DNA of 64,000 bases. Origin: Flavobacterium sp. 140616W15 (GTDB lineage Bacteria; Bacteroidota; Bacteroidia; Flavobacteriales; Flavobacteriaceae). Under the pieces are notes generated by a model that saw nothing but the letters and a program-made list of their open reading frames with translations, had not been told where the DNA came from and did no database searches. The stretch's first letter is position 1. Each line of letters begins with the position of its first letter. The position numbers and the translations under genes were made by a program. Location: positions 1,736,001-1,800,000 of the forward strand of contig NZ_CP033068.1 in the NCBI RefSeq assembly GCF_003668995.1, in the 5' to 3' direction. Below, one piece after another: positions 45,242-53,216 of the stretch.

Positions 45242-46534
45242 ATGAAAAAGTTAAAACACACTTTATTACTTCTGGTGGTTTCCTTCATTTCATGTTTGAG
45301 TTTTGCTCAAACTGAAACCATCACTAAAACCGATTTAGAAAATAAATTATCTCAATTATTTCCTGGCGTTGAGATTACCAAAATGAAAAATTTGGAAGGA
45401 TTTACCGAATCGTATCAATTGGTTCTTAATGAACCATTAGATCATAAAAACCCTAAAAAAGGAACTTTTAAGCATTATATCTATTTATCACATTTAGATT
45501 TTAACAGCCCAATGGTTATTGAAACTGAAGGATATGCTGCTCGATACACAAAAAATGAATTAAGCTCTTTATTAAATGCTAATCAGCTCATTGTAGAATA
45601 TCGTTTTTATGGAAAATCAAGACCCAACCCAATTCCTTGGGAATACCTAACCAATGATCAGGCTATAGCAGATTATCATAATATAGTTACCAAATTAAAA
45701 CAATTATATACTGGTAAGTGGATCTCGACCGGAATTAGTAAAGGAGGAGAAACAACCTTAATTTACAAATCGAAATACCCAAAAGATGTTGATGTAGCCG
45801 TTCCTTATGTAGCTCCTTTAATTAATACGCAAGAAGATCCTAGAATACAACAACATCTTGCAACTGTAGGAACTGCAGAGTGCCGCGAGAAAATAATTGA
45901 CTTTCAACGTGCATTACTACAAAACAGAACTGCTCTTCTTAATGAAATAAAAAATTATGGTGAAGAGAAAAAAATGACTTTCAACGAAGTTTCTATGGAT
46001 GGGGCATTAGAATATAGCGCATTAGAATTTCCTTTTTCTTTCTGGCAATGGGGAGGGAAATGTGAAGATATTCCAAGTAAAAATGCTACTTCTAAAGAAT
46101 TGTTTGATTATATGAATAAAATAGTTGGTATTAGTTTTTATAACGATGCTACTTTCCATGATTTATTACCATCTTATTATCAGCATATGGCTGAATTGGG
46201 CTATTATGGTTTTGATTTTACACCTGTAAAAGATTTAGTAACGTCAGTAAAAAGCACTTCAAATTCTCGATTTGCACCAAAAGATATTCAGATAAATTAC
46301 AATCCGAAATACATTAAAAAAGTTAGAGACTATGTAGAAAATAAAGGTTCTAAAATACTTTATATCTATGGAGGTTATGACACTTGGGGAGCATGCGCTC
46401 CAACCCCGAACCCTAAACTTGATGCGCTAAAAATGGTTTTACCTGGCGGAAGTCACGCTACAAGAATTAAAAATTTTCCAGAGCAGGATCAGGAAAAAAT
46501 AATGAAAACCCTAAAAAAATGGTTAGCCCAATAA
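45242..46534 (+). CDS. Secreted S37-type prolyl tri/tetrapeptidyl aminopeptidase
   Basis: A 430-residue exported serine peptidase of the alpha/beta hydrolase fold, related to the PS-10 (S37) family. Signal peptide 1-22 (LSFAQ), nucleophile S166 in GISKGG, and candidate D380 (YGGYDTW) and H405 (GGSHATR). Known relatives cut tri- or tetrapeptides ending in proline from free N-termini, which suits breakdown of Gly-Pro-Hyp-rich collagen fragments before or after SusCD uptake. It has no T9SS tail, so a periplasmic location is expected. A terminator lies 30 bp after the stop. Confidence 0.87.
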   Translation: MKKLKHTLLLLVVSFISCLSFAQTETITKTDLENKLSQLFPGVEITKMKNLEGFTESYQLVLNEPLDHKNPKKGTFKHYIYLSHLDFNSPMVIETEGYAARYTKNELSSLLNANQLIVEYRFYGKSRPNPIPWEYLTNDQAIADYHNIVTKLKQLYTGKWISTGISKGGETTLIYKSKYPKDVDVAVPYVAPLINTQEDPRIQQHLATVGTAECREKIIDFQRALLQNRTALLNEIKNYGEEKKMTFNEVSMDGALEYSALEFPFSFWQWGGKCEDIPSKNATSKELFDYMNKIVGISFYNDATFHDLLPSYYQHMAELGYYGFDFTPVKDLVTSVKSTSNSRFAPKDIQINYNPKYIKKVRDYVENKGSKILYIYGGYDTWGACAPTPNPKLDALKMVLPGGSHATRIKNFPEQDQEKIMKTLKKWLAQ

Positions 46535-46859
46535 TACAATAAAAGTATATATTAAATGGAAAGAGAGAACAGCAAAATTGTTGTTCTCTTTTTTGTTCCC
46601 GTTTATTAATATTTAATTAAATCAGACTGAAAACAGGTGATAAATTATCTCGTCAGACGTTAATTTGTCACGTTTGCGCACAAGTATTTATCTTTTAATT
46701 TCTTTAGGAATGATTTATAAAGAGTAGTATTGCTTTAACTTATTGAGATTGTGCTCGTACCAAAACAAGAAAAATCAACAAGCCAAATCCAAAATAATCA
46801 TGATTTTTTTAACAAAATTCGATTAAAAATCTTTAAATTTATGTTCTAAAATATCTCTT
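46535..46859. other. Intergenic gap
   Basis: 325 bp. After the terminator at 46564 nothing recognisable is present. Confidence 0.6.
46564..46594 (+). terminator. Terminator after the S37 peptidase
   Basis: An 8-bp stem AGAGAACA / TGTTCTCT followed by six T. Confidence 0.85.
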
Positions 46860-47294
46860 ATGAAAAACTACGTATTACTATTCGTTTCTGTTTTAACACT
46901 GTCATTTAATTCTTGTACAACAATGAAAGACACAACAAAAACTGCTGATCTTTATAATACAACTTGGGAACTAGAATATATTACTGGTCCACGTATTGCG
47001 TTTGAAGGTTTATATCCTGACAAAAAACCATTTATTAAGTTTGACGAAAGTACTGGTCAGGTTTATGGAAACGCAGGTTGCAATGGTTATAGTGCTCCGT
47101 ATACTTTAAAAGGTAAAAAACTTAGTTTTGGAGAGCAAGGACCTGCAACTCTAATGTATTGTGAAGGTGGCGGAGAACAAACATTTTTACAAACAATTAA
47201 AAAAATTAATGGCTATTCTATCGATAAAGATGGAAAACTTAATTTAATGATGGATGAAATTCCAATGATGAGATTTAAAAAAGTAGCCAAATAA
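46860..47294 (+). CDS. META domain (HslJ-like) lipoprotein
   Basis: A 144-residue lipoprotein (lipobox FNSC, Cys19) with a single META domain: NTTWELEYITG, PFIKFDESTGQVYGNAGCNG and MMDEIPMMRFKKV are the recognisable blocks. Related HslJ proteins are outer-membrane lipoproteins linked to stress or novobiocin tolerance in E. coli; the biochemical role is unknown. It is transcribed alone and is followed by two hairpins. Confidence 0.88.
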   Translation: MKNYVLLFVSVLTLSFNSCTTMKDTTKTADLYNTTWELEYITGPRIAFEGLYPDKKPFIKFDESTGQVYGNAGCNGYSAPYTLKGKKLSFGEQGPATLMYCEGGGEQTFLQTIKKINGYSIDKDGKLNLMMDEIPMMRFKKVAK

Positions 47295-47307
47295 TTTCAT
47301 TAAAATA

Positions 47308-47343
47308 CTAAGATTCTTAACTCCCTTAAAATCTTAGCTTTTT
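47308..47343 (+). terminator. Terminator after the META lipoprotein
   Basis: An 8-bp stem CTAAGATT / AATCTTAG with a C-T-rich tail. Confidence 0.75.
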
Positions 47344-47356
47344 TATCTACAAAATG

Positions 47357-47404
47357 TCTCCAATATTGTATCATTTAAAGAAATGACAGTATTGGAGATT
47401 TTTT
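47357..47404 (+). terminator. Second hairpin terminator
   Basis: An approximately 18-bp stem (TCTCCAATA.../...TATTGGAGA) followed by a run of T. It probably insulates against the convergent HxlR gene. Confidence 0.75.
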
Positions 47405-47456
47405 ATGTTCAATTTTTAGATATTGAGAGTAAATACTATATCACTAAAACTGTGTA

Positions 47457-47810
47457 CTATTTATCAATTATTCGCTGTCGATGTTTAATACCCCAATCTG
47501 CAATTACTTTAGTAACATCTTTGAGTGTTGCGCCATATTCAGTAATCTCATATTCAACCATAATAGGTTGAGTACCCAAAACCCTTCTTGTAATAAGTAA
47601 ATTTGCTTCTAACTCCTTCAGATCTCTACTTAACATCTTGCCTGATATGCCTTTGATTTCTTTTAATAAATCTGAATAGCGCATTTTTTTATAGCATAAG
47701 CAGGCAATAATAGATATCTTCCATTTACCATTTAGTATATCAACCACATCTTGAATGGCCATTACTGTACTATAGCATTGTTTTAATCGAATTTCATTGT
47801 CTGTTTCCAT
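47457..47810 (-). CDS. HxlR family transcriptional regulator
   Basis: A 117-residue winged-helix protein: IQDVVDILNGKWKISIIACL, MRYSDLLKEIKGISGKMLSR (recognition region) and a wing around RRVLGTQPIMVEYEITEYG. A single Cys (C12) near the N-terminus is in the position used for redox sensing in some HxlR proteins. It is divergent from a nitroreductase gene, with six GTTAC half-sites between them, so it very likely controls that gene and itself. Confidence 0.92.
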   Translation of the reverse strand: METDNEIRLKQCYSTVMAIQDVVDILNGKWKISIIACLCYKKMRYSDLLKEIKGISGKMLSRDLKELEANLLITRRVLGTQPIMVEYEITEYGATLKDVTKVIADWGIKHRQRIIDK

Positions 47811-47815
47811 ACTAT

Positions 47816-47873
47816 GTTACCTGGTTACCCATTTGTTACTATTACTTTTCGTTACAAAGTTACTAAAAGTAAC
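47816..47873. promoter_or_regulatory. GTTAC operator array between hxlR-type and nitroreductase genes
   Basis: GTTAC occurs at 47816, 47824, 47835, 47851 and 47859, and inverted (GTAAC) at 47869. The last two form the perfect inverted repeat GTTAC-TAAAA-GTAAC (47859-47873). The -7 element of the regulator (TAACTTTG on the minus strand, 47855-47862) lies inside it. Confidence 0.65.
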
Positions 47874-47884
47874 AAGGTTTTACA

Positions 47885-47892
47885 TAGATTTG
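47885..47892 (+). promoter_or_regulatory. -7 element of the nitroreductase gene
   Basis: TAGATTTG. The GTTAC inverted repeat occupies the position where the -33 contact would be, consistent with repression or activation there. Confidence 0.55.
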
Positions 47893-47920
47893 TATCTCCT
47901 AATTAAAAATAATTAAAAAG

Positions 47921-48553
47921 ATGAATTTAATAGATATCTTAAATTGGCGTTATGCTACTAAAAAAATGAACGGGAATAAAGTACCGCAAGAAAAATTGGA
48001 TTATATACTGGAAGCTGCCAGACTTGCTCCTTCTTCTTCTGGATTGCAGCCTTATAAAATTTTTGTAATTAGTAATCCTGATTTATTAGAAAAAATAAAA
48101 ACTATAGGTTGGAACCAAAGTCAAATTACAGATTGTTCACATTTACTAGTTTTTGCCGCTTGGGATGGTTATTCTCTTGAAAGAATTACTGCTGTTTTCA
48201 ACAAAACCCTTGCAGAGAGAGGCTTACCCGCTAATACAATGGATGATTATAAAAAAACTCTTTGGGGACTTTACGAGCCTCTTTCTACAGAGTCGCATGC
48301 AAATCATGCCGCACACCAGGCTTATATCTCGATGGGGATTGCAATGGTTGCAGCTGCTGAGCAAAAAGTAGACGCTACGCCAATGGAAGGCTTTATTCCT
48401 GCAGAATTGGACAAACTTCTAGAATTAAAAGAACAAGGCTTAAAAAGCGTATTAATGTTACCACTTGGTTACAGAGATGAAGCTAACGACTGGTTAGTTA
48501 ACATGAAAAAAGTTAGAACTCCTAAGGAAGAATTTATTACAGAAATTAAATAA
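47921..48553 (+). CDS. NAD(P)H-dependent nitroreductase family oxidoreductase
   Basis: A 210-residue FMN protein of the NfsB/NfnB type: N-terminal LNWRYATKKMNG (FMN phosphate contacts), APSSSGLQPYKIFVI, ISMGIAMVAAA and MLPLGYRDEANDWL. It reduces quinones, nitro compounds or related electrophiles using NAD(P)H. Divergence from a redox-type HxlR regulator matches a stress-inducible detoxification pair. Confidence 0.92.
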   Translation: MNLIDILNWRYATKKMNGNKVPQEKLDYILEAARLAPSSSGLQPYKIFVISNPDLLEKIKTIGWNQSQITDCSHLLVFAAWDGYSLERITAVFNKTLAERGLPANTMDDYKKTLWGLYEPLSTESHANHAAHQAYISMGIAMVAAAEQKVDATPMEGFIPAELDKLLELKEQGLKSVLMLPLGYRDEANDWLVNMKKVRTPKEEFITEIK

Positions 48554-48569
48554 ATTATTTTGAGGTGCT

Positions 48570-48840
48570 AAGGTTTTTAAGGAACCAAGGTTCAAAGGTT
48601 CTGAATTGCAAAGGAGGGCACTGAAAAAGTCCTTAAAAGTTGAAGAGCTAGTTATATAAGTAAAAAGGAAGCGCTGAGAATCGTCTGTACGGAAATTCTC
48701 TCCGCTACCTATCAAGTACGCCAAAGAAAAAGAGGCTGTTTTCGATATCGAAAACAGCCTCTTTTGATAAATGACTACTTTTTTAGTGCCCTCTTGCAAA
48801 GTTTTAAACCTTTGTACCTTCAAAAAAGAACCTTAAAAAA
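48570..48840. repeat. MITE-like element with long imperfect inverted repeats
   Basis: A left arm (48570-48622, ending GCAAAGGAGGGCACT) and a right arm (48785-48838, beginning AGTGCCCTCTTGCAAAG) are imperfect inverse complements of about 50 bp. The interior has no gene but holds a perfect terminator palindrome. Similar TTTGAACCTCTG/CACCTTTG sequence occurs near 43005. Confidence 0.5.
48727..48764. terminator. Perfect palindromic terminator
   Basis: AAAAGAGGCTGTTTTCG-AT-CGAAAACAGCCTCTTTT, active in principle on both strands between convergent genes. Confidence 0.85.
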
Positions 48841-48844
48841 ATAT

Positions 48845-49309
48845 TTATTTTTTTATCTCTTCAAATATAAATTCAGCATCTGTATAAGTTATAGGAACTC
48901 CAGGAGCGAAGCAAGGAAAACCAAGATAGGTGGTTGTAACTCCGTTTCCTAAGAATAGCTTCTTCCCTTTTCTTAATAAAGATATCGGAACCCTTTTTAA
49001 ATTCCCTCCGTAAGGTCTACAATAATACTCCCCTGTAAATATATCTCCTTTAATATTTCCTTTTACACTTCCAGAATCTTTAGTGCTTTCCCCATATTTA
49101 ATCTCATACTGACCATAAAAACGGGTATCATTTATCACTATCGATAAAAGTGCCGTGTCTTTATTGATATTTACTGCCTGATAAAAAGATTTCTTTTCTT
49201 TAATAGGTTTGTCTTTTGAATTACAGCTATATAACAACAATAGCAAAGTAATTACAAATAAAGATATAGATTGAGTAACTACTTGCTTTTTTATTATTTC
49301 TATAATCAT
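48845..49309 (-). CDS. Hypothetical lipoprotein
   Basis: A 154-residue protein with a hydrophobic leader and a lipobox-like LLYSC. The rest is a small beta-rich domain (TALLSIVINDTRFYGQYEIK, GSVKGNIKGDIFTGEYYCRP). No family recognised. The frame continues to an ATG at 49333, but a -7 element (49331-49338) overlaps it, so the ATG at 49309 is the likelier start. Confidence 0.75.
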   Translation of the reverse strand: MIIEIIKKQVVTQSISLFVITLLLLLYSCNSKDKPIKEKKSFYQAVNINKDTALLSIVINDTRFYGQYEIKYGESTKDSGSVKGNIKGDIFTGEYYCRPYGGNLKRVPISLLRKGKKLFLGNGVTTTYLGFPCFAPGVPITYTDAEFIFEEIKK

Positions 49310-49330
49310 AATTTGGCTGTTTAGTTTTCC

Positions 49331-49338
49331 CAAAAATA
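49331..49338 (-). promoter_or_regulatory. -7 element of the hypothetical lipoprotein gene
   Basis: Minus-strand TATTTTTG, 21 bp upstream of the start at 49309. It helps to decide the start codon. Confidence 0.45.
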
Positions 49339-49375
49339 TGAAATAAAATACTTAAAAATAATAAAATACTATAAC

Positions 49376-50602
49376 TTAATCATTGTTAATATATAAATAC
49401 CCTGCTTTATCTTTAGAAGCTCCATGGGTTACTTGATATTTTAGGATATAAAAATATGTTCCTGTTGGTAAGCCTTCTCCCTTATTTATGGTAACTCTCC
49501 CTTCGGATATTCCTCTAAACCAATTTCCATTGGCTCCATAATTTGAAGTCTCAAATACTTTTACCCCATAACGATTATATATCTCTAATGTATTGTCTGG
49601 AAATTTTTCTAATCCTGTAATATTGAAGTAATCATTATAACCGTCATCATTGGGTGATACAGCATTATAAACAACAACATCATCTACATTAGGTGTTTTT
49701 ACTTTACCTAGTGTAAAAATTCCTGATTTATTAACTGCTGCAGTCACAGTTTCGTTTTGGCTATCGACAGCCGATGAGTAAAACTTCCATTTTGATTCAG
49801 TATCATCCCATCTAACAATTGCCAAAGAATGATCTGAATCTATTTTTATTAATTCACTTGGTGTTGTATTACTATTCCAAGATAACGTTAATGCTACATC
49901 AACTGTAGATTGATTGCTTTCGAACTCCCAATATTCATTGGCATCTATTAATGTAATCAGATCATCCTTTTTAGCATGAGGATATAATTCATCCGAATTT
50001 GCAAACACATATTTACTCTTAAATAAATTCTCGACTGAATTCGTTTGACTTATTGCTGATGGTCTAAAATAACCTTCTGCTCCGATAGGAAATTGAAAAT
50101 CATTATTACCATTACGTTCAACATATCCATCGATATAACTATCGTTATTTGTGTTTCTGTGAGATGCATTTGCTTCGAAAACTACTGTTCCTCCTATATT
50201 ACTATTGGATACTATTCCTTTATTAAAATCTGAAATTCCATAGATACTAATTGCTGTTGACAACAAAAAAGCTGGCTGAATCATTCTGTTTTCAAACTTT
50301 ATATTATTAAATTCACTTAATTCATTACCTGAGATGATTTGAGCTGTGGCCGAACCCTTAAAATAGGTTAATCCAGAAGTTACTTTGGGACTAAAAGTTA
50401 CTAATCCATCATTATTATAATTAGAATAAACTATAAATTGTCCATCATTAATAAAATCACCTGTCGATTTATTATCAAAATCTGCTACCGTTGCAAACTC
50501 TGTTCCTGACAAAATCGATACTTCTCCTATATTTATAGTTTGTGCACTCATTTTACCAATAAAAAGTATTGATAGAATTGCTTTTATATAAGTTTTGGTC
50601 AT
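49376..50602 (-). CDS. T9SS surface protein with CHU_C (type B) sorting domain
   Basis: A 408-residue exported protein. Signal peptide 1-20 (KMSAQ), a beta-rich middle part, and at about 310-408 the CHU_C/gliding-motility-associated C-terminal domain: VSPNDDGYNDYFNITGLEKF, LEIYNRYGVKVFE, LPTGTYFYILKY. This domain directs export through T9SS, typically for SprB-like adhesins that also need SprF and PorE-type partners. It is the last gene of the surface locus that starts with such partners, and the only one of the three surface genes with a recognisable sorting tail. Confidence 0.88.
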   Translation of the reverse strand: MTKTYIKAILSILFIGKMSAQTINIGEVSILSGTEFATVADFDNKSTGDFINDGQFIVYSNYNNDGLVTFSPKVTSGLTYFKGSATAQIISGNELSEFNNIKFENRMIQPAFLLSTAISIYGISDFNKGIVSNSNIGGTVVFEANASHRNTNNDSYIDGYVERNGNNDFQFPIGAEGYFRPSAISQTNSVENLFKSKYVFANSDELYPHAKKDDLITLIDANEYWEFESNQSTVDVALTLSWNSNTTPSELIKIDSDHSLAIVRWDDTESKWKFYSSAVDSQNETVTAAVNKSGIFTLGKVKTPNVDDVVVYNAVSPNDDGYNDYFNITGLEKFPDNTLEIYNRYGVKVFETSNYGANGNWFRGISEGRVTINKGEGLPTGTYFYILKYQVTHGASKDKAGYLYINND

Positions 50603-50670
50603 CTTTATTTTTTTTAAAATGTTACTTTAAAACGCAACGAATCATATCCTTAATTTAAACGTTGAGTTAT

Positions 50671-50713
50671 AAAAAACACCTCAATTATTACATTGATTAA
50701 TGAGGTGTTTTTA
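50671..50713 (-). terminator. Terminator after the 799-residue repeat protein gene
   Basis: A hairpin AAAACACCTCA / TGAGGTGTTTT, with an imperfect inner stem and a T run, 15 bp past the stop. Confidence 0.85.
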
Positions 50714-50727
50714 CTTTTATCATTGAT

Positions 50728-53127
50728 TTAAGGAATCAAATAAGTAGGATTAACGTTTTCTTGTGCATATTTAATTGCCCAAGCCATTGTATTAGCATAC
50801 ATCATACTGTTATAAACTGTAATTCCTCCATCATAAGCTTTTGACTGCACAAGTCCAGTTGATGTTATTTTAGCTGGCCAAGTAGTTGTTGATGTATTAC
50901 CAGATGTACCTGCTGTCCATCCTGAATCACCTATATAGACATACCCTAACGTATTGTGCTTAAATGTAAATGCTCTAGACGCATTACCTCTTTGAGTTGC
51001 TAAAACAGTTACATTTGTAGGTAATCCTGTAACATAATAAGAGTTATTCACATCACTACCTAGATCAAATCCTTTTATATTTCCAAATGGCCCTTCTAAA
51101 AGCGGATCTGAAACATTCAATATTGGATTTGTGTAGGTTGTTCCTGTTCCTGAAACCGATACTGATGAGCCACAAATAGTATTAATTAAATTCGTAGTAC
51201 CACTAGCATCATTTTCTTGAGAGTGAATTATTACTCCTTTTTTATTCTTTACAAAATCATTCAAGACTAAAATTGAAGCTGCATTTGGTGTATAGTTATA
51301 GCCAATCACTATTATATCAATATTGTTTGTATTAATTAGATTCTTTAACGCATTACCATCATTATTTGCCCCATTAATAATCTTTAAGCTTTGTACCTGT
51401 ACTGTACCTGTAGGTCCAAAATTTGATGAAGAAGCTAATATAGCTCTTGAAGCCTCTGCTGTTCCTGCTGTTCCTGGCTGATACATCCCTGATCCTAATC
51501 CTAACACTTGCATAGTACGGAAAACAAACGATATGCTTTTGTTACAAGTTGCTCCTCCATTGGTACTATTCGCAGTAATTGCATAAGTAAATGAACCTCC
51601 TGACGCTGGAGTACCTGTCGCAGTCATTACTACGTTTTGTGCTCCTGTTGTTGCAAACGTTCCTGTTGCCGAAAAGCTAATTCCGTTTACTGTATTGGTA
51701 TTTATTGTGTATGCTCCCACATAACTTACATTTACAGGAACTGTCATTGTGTTTGTACCGTTCATAGTTACACCTGGGGCATAAGTCCCGCTTGTTGTAA
51801 TTCCTGTGCAATTTGTTGTATAAGCAACTGGTTGTCCAGCGATAACAACTTTAAGCGTACATGTTCCTACCACGCCTGGAGTTCCAGACACTATAAGATC
51901 TGTTGTTCCTCCAGCAACTGGTTTTCCAGAACCTATAAGTGTTACGTTTTGTTGTCCTAGAGTAGATAAATTTATCAGTCCTGAAGTAAACGAAATTCCA
52001 TTTGCAGTACTAGTAGTAATAGTAGTTTCTCCAGTTGCAGTAACGTTAATTGGTAATGTTATTGTATTAGCAGCTATTAAGCTTACATCTTGCATGTATG
52101 ACCCATTTTGTGTTATACTGTTACAATCTATTGTATACCCTACTGGTGCTACTTTAACTGGAATACCACTACATGAAGCTCCTGCAACTGTAGTTGCATT
52201 AGATGACAAATTAAAATTATTTATACCTGAAGCAACTGGTGTTCCTGTTCCTAATAATTCTATTGTTTGATTACCTGTAGTCGTAAATGTTCCAGTTGCA
52301 CTAAATGAATATCCATTTACTGTATTTGTTTTCATACTCCAAAAACCAACACTAGTCACATTAACACTTACTGATAATTTATTTGAAGCCGTAAGTGGAA
52401 CTCCTATAAAATAAGTCCCCTCGGGATTTATACTTGCACATGATATTGCAAAATCAACGCTGGCATTCTCAACAAAAATATGTGGTACACACGAAATGTC
52501 TATCCCGTTTAATGAAATTGTCACTGCATCCCCCGCATTTCCTACGTCATAACCGCTATTTGGTGTTCCAACTCCTGGTAAACTCAATACGTATGAACCT
52601 GCACTAGGAAAAGTTCCGCTAGTATTAAAATAATATCCATTGGCTGTTGTTGCCGAAACCGTATAGGTACCAGGTTGTGTAACTGTTACTGGAATATTTA
52701 AATAATTAGACAATGCTAAAGTTTCTCCTTGTTTAAAATTTCCATTTGCTTTTATTTGACCACATTGTACTGTAGAAACATTAAATACAGCTGGCGGTGG
52801 TGTACCACAAATACTTAACCATACACCTTGTGCCTTACTCCAATAGTCAAAACATCCTGTTGTTATATTGAAGATCAATAATCCATCGGTTAAATTTCCT
52901 GCTGATATTCCATCACGTTGCGCAGTTGTTAATCGCGAGGTCAACATTCCTTTATTGGTACTCTCTAATTCAAACAAAGCACCTGGAAAAGCTTTTTCTG
53001 CCCCTGCACTTACTGTTCCGTCTTTTATTTTTGTACTTTCTACCTGAGCAAAAAGAGAACAGAAACTTAATAAACTGAAGACCATTGATAAAATAACCTT
53101 TCTCATTTTAGATATTTCAATTTTCAT
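50728..53127 (-). CDS. Surface repeat protein with four beta modules and a Rossmann-like end
   Basis: A 799-residue exported protein (signal peptide ends CSLFAQ; a start at M8, 53106, is equally good). Residues 40-110 share with the next gene a tail-fibre-like opening (KGMLTSRLT, GLLIFNITTGCFDYW). Then come four modules of about 95 residues, each with an initial Cys-x-x-I, VNV/INVT, TANG or TVNG and a GTGTP-like loop. The last 260 residues form an alpha/beta unit (IDIIVIGYNYTPNAASILVL, KKGVIIHSQEND) that recalls ThuA/glutamine-amidotransferase-like folds. No T9SS tail is visible. It is probably an adhesin or filament part. Confidence 0.8.
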   Translation of the reverse strand: MKIEISKMRKVILSMVFSLLSFCSLFAQVESTKIKDGTVSAGAEKAFPGALFELESTNKGMLTSRLTTAQRDGISAGNLTDGLLIFNITTGCFDYWSKAQGVWLSICGTPPPAVFNVSTVQCGQIKANGNFKQGETLALSNYLNIPVTVTQPGTYTVSATTANGYYFNTSGTFPSAGSYVLSLPGVGTPNSGYDVGNAGDAVTISLNGIDISCVPHIFVENASVDFAISCASINPEGTYFIGVPLTASNKLSVSVNVTSVGFWSMKTNTVNGYSFSATGTFTTTGNQTIELLGTGTPVASGINNFNLSSNATTVAGASCSGIPVKVAPVGYTIDCNSITQNGSYMQDVSLIAANTITLPINVTATGETTITTSTANGISFTSGLINLSTLGQQNVTLIGSGKPVAGGTTDLIVSGTPGVVGTCTLKVVIAGQPVAYTTNCTGITTSGTYAPGVTMNGTNTMTVPVNVSYVGAYTINTNTVNGISFSATGTFATTGAQNVVMTATGTPASGGSFTYAITANSTNGGATCNKSISFVFRTMQVLGLGSGMYQPGTAGTAEASRAILASSSNFGPTGTVQVQSLKIINGANNDGNALKNLINTNNIDIIVIGYNYTPNAASILVLNDFVKNKKGVIIHSQENDASGTTNLINTICGSSVSVSGTGTTYTNPILNVSDPLLEGPFGNIKGFDLGSDVNNSYYVTGLPTNVTVLATQRGNASRAFTFKHNTLGYVYIGDSGWTAGTSGNTSTTTWPAKITSTGLVQSKAYDGGITVYNSMMYANTMAWAIKYAQENVNPTYLIP

Positions 53128-53216
53128 GATTTTATATTTAAATTTTTAGAACTATGCTACTCAAAGTATAGGTATTCAATACCTTATTCACTTTTTCGCT
53201 AACTTTATCTATTTCT

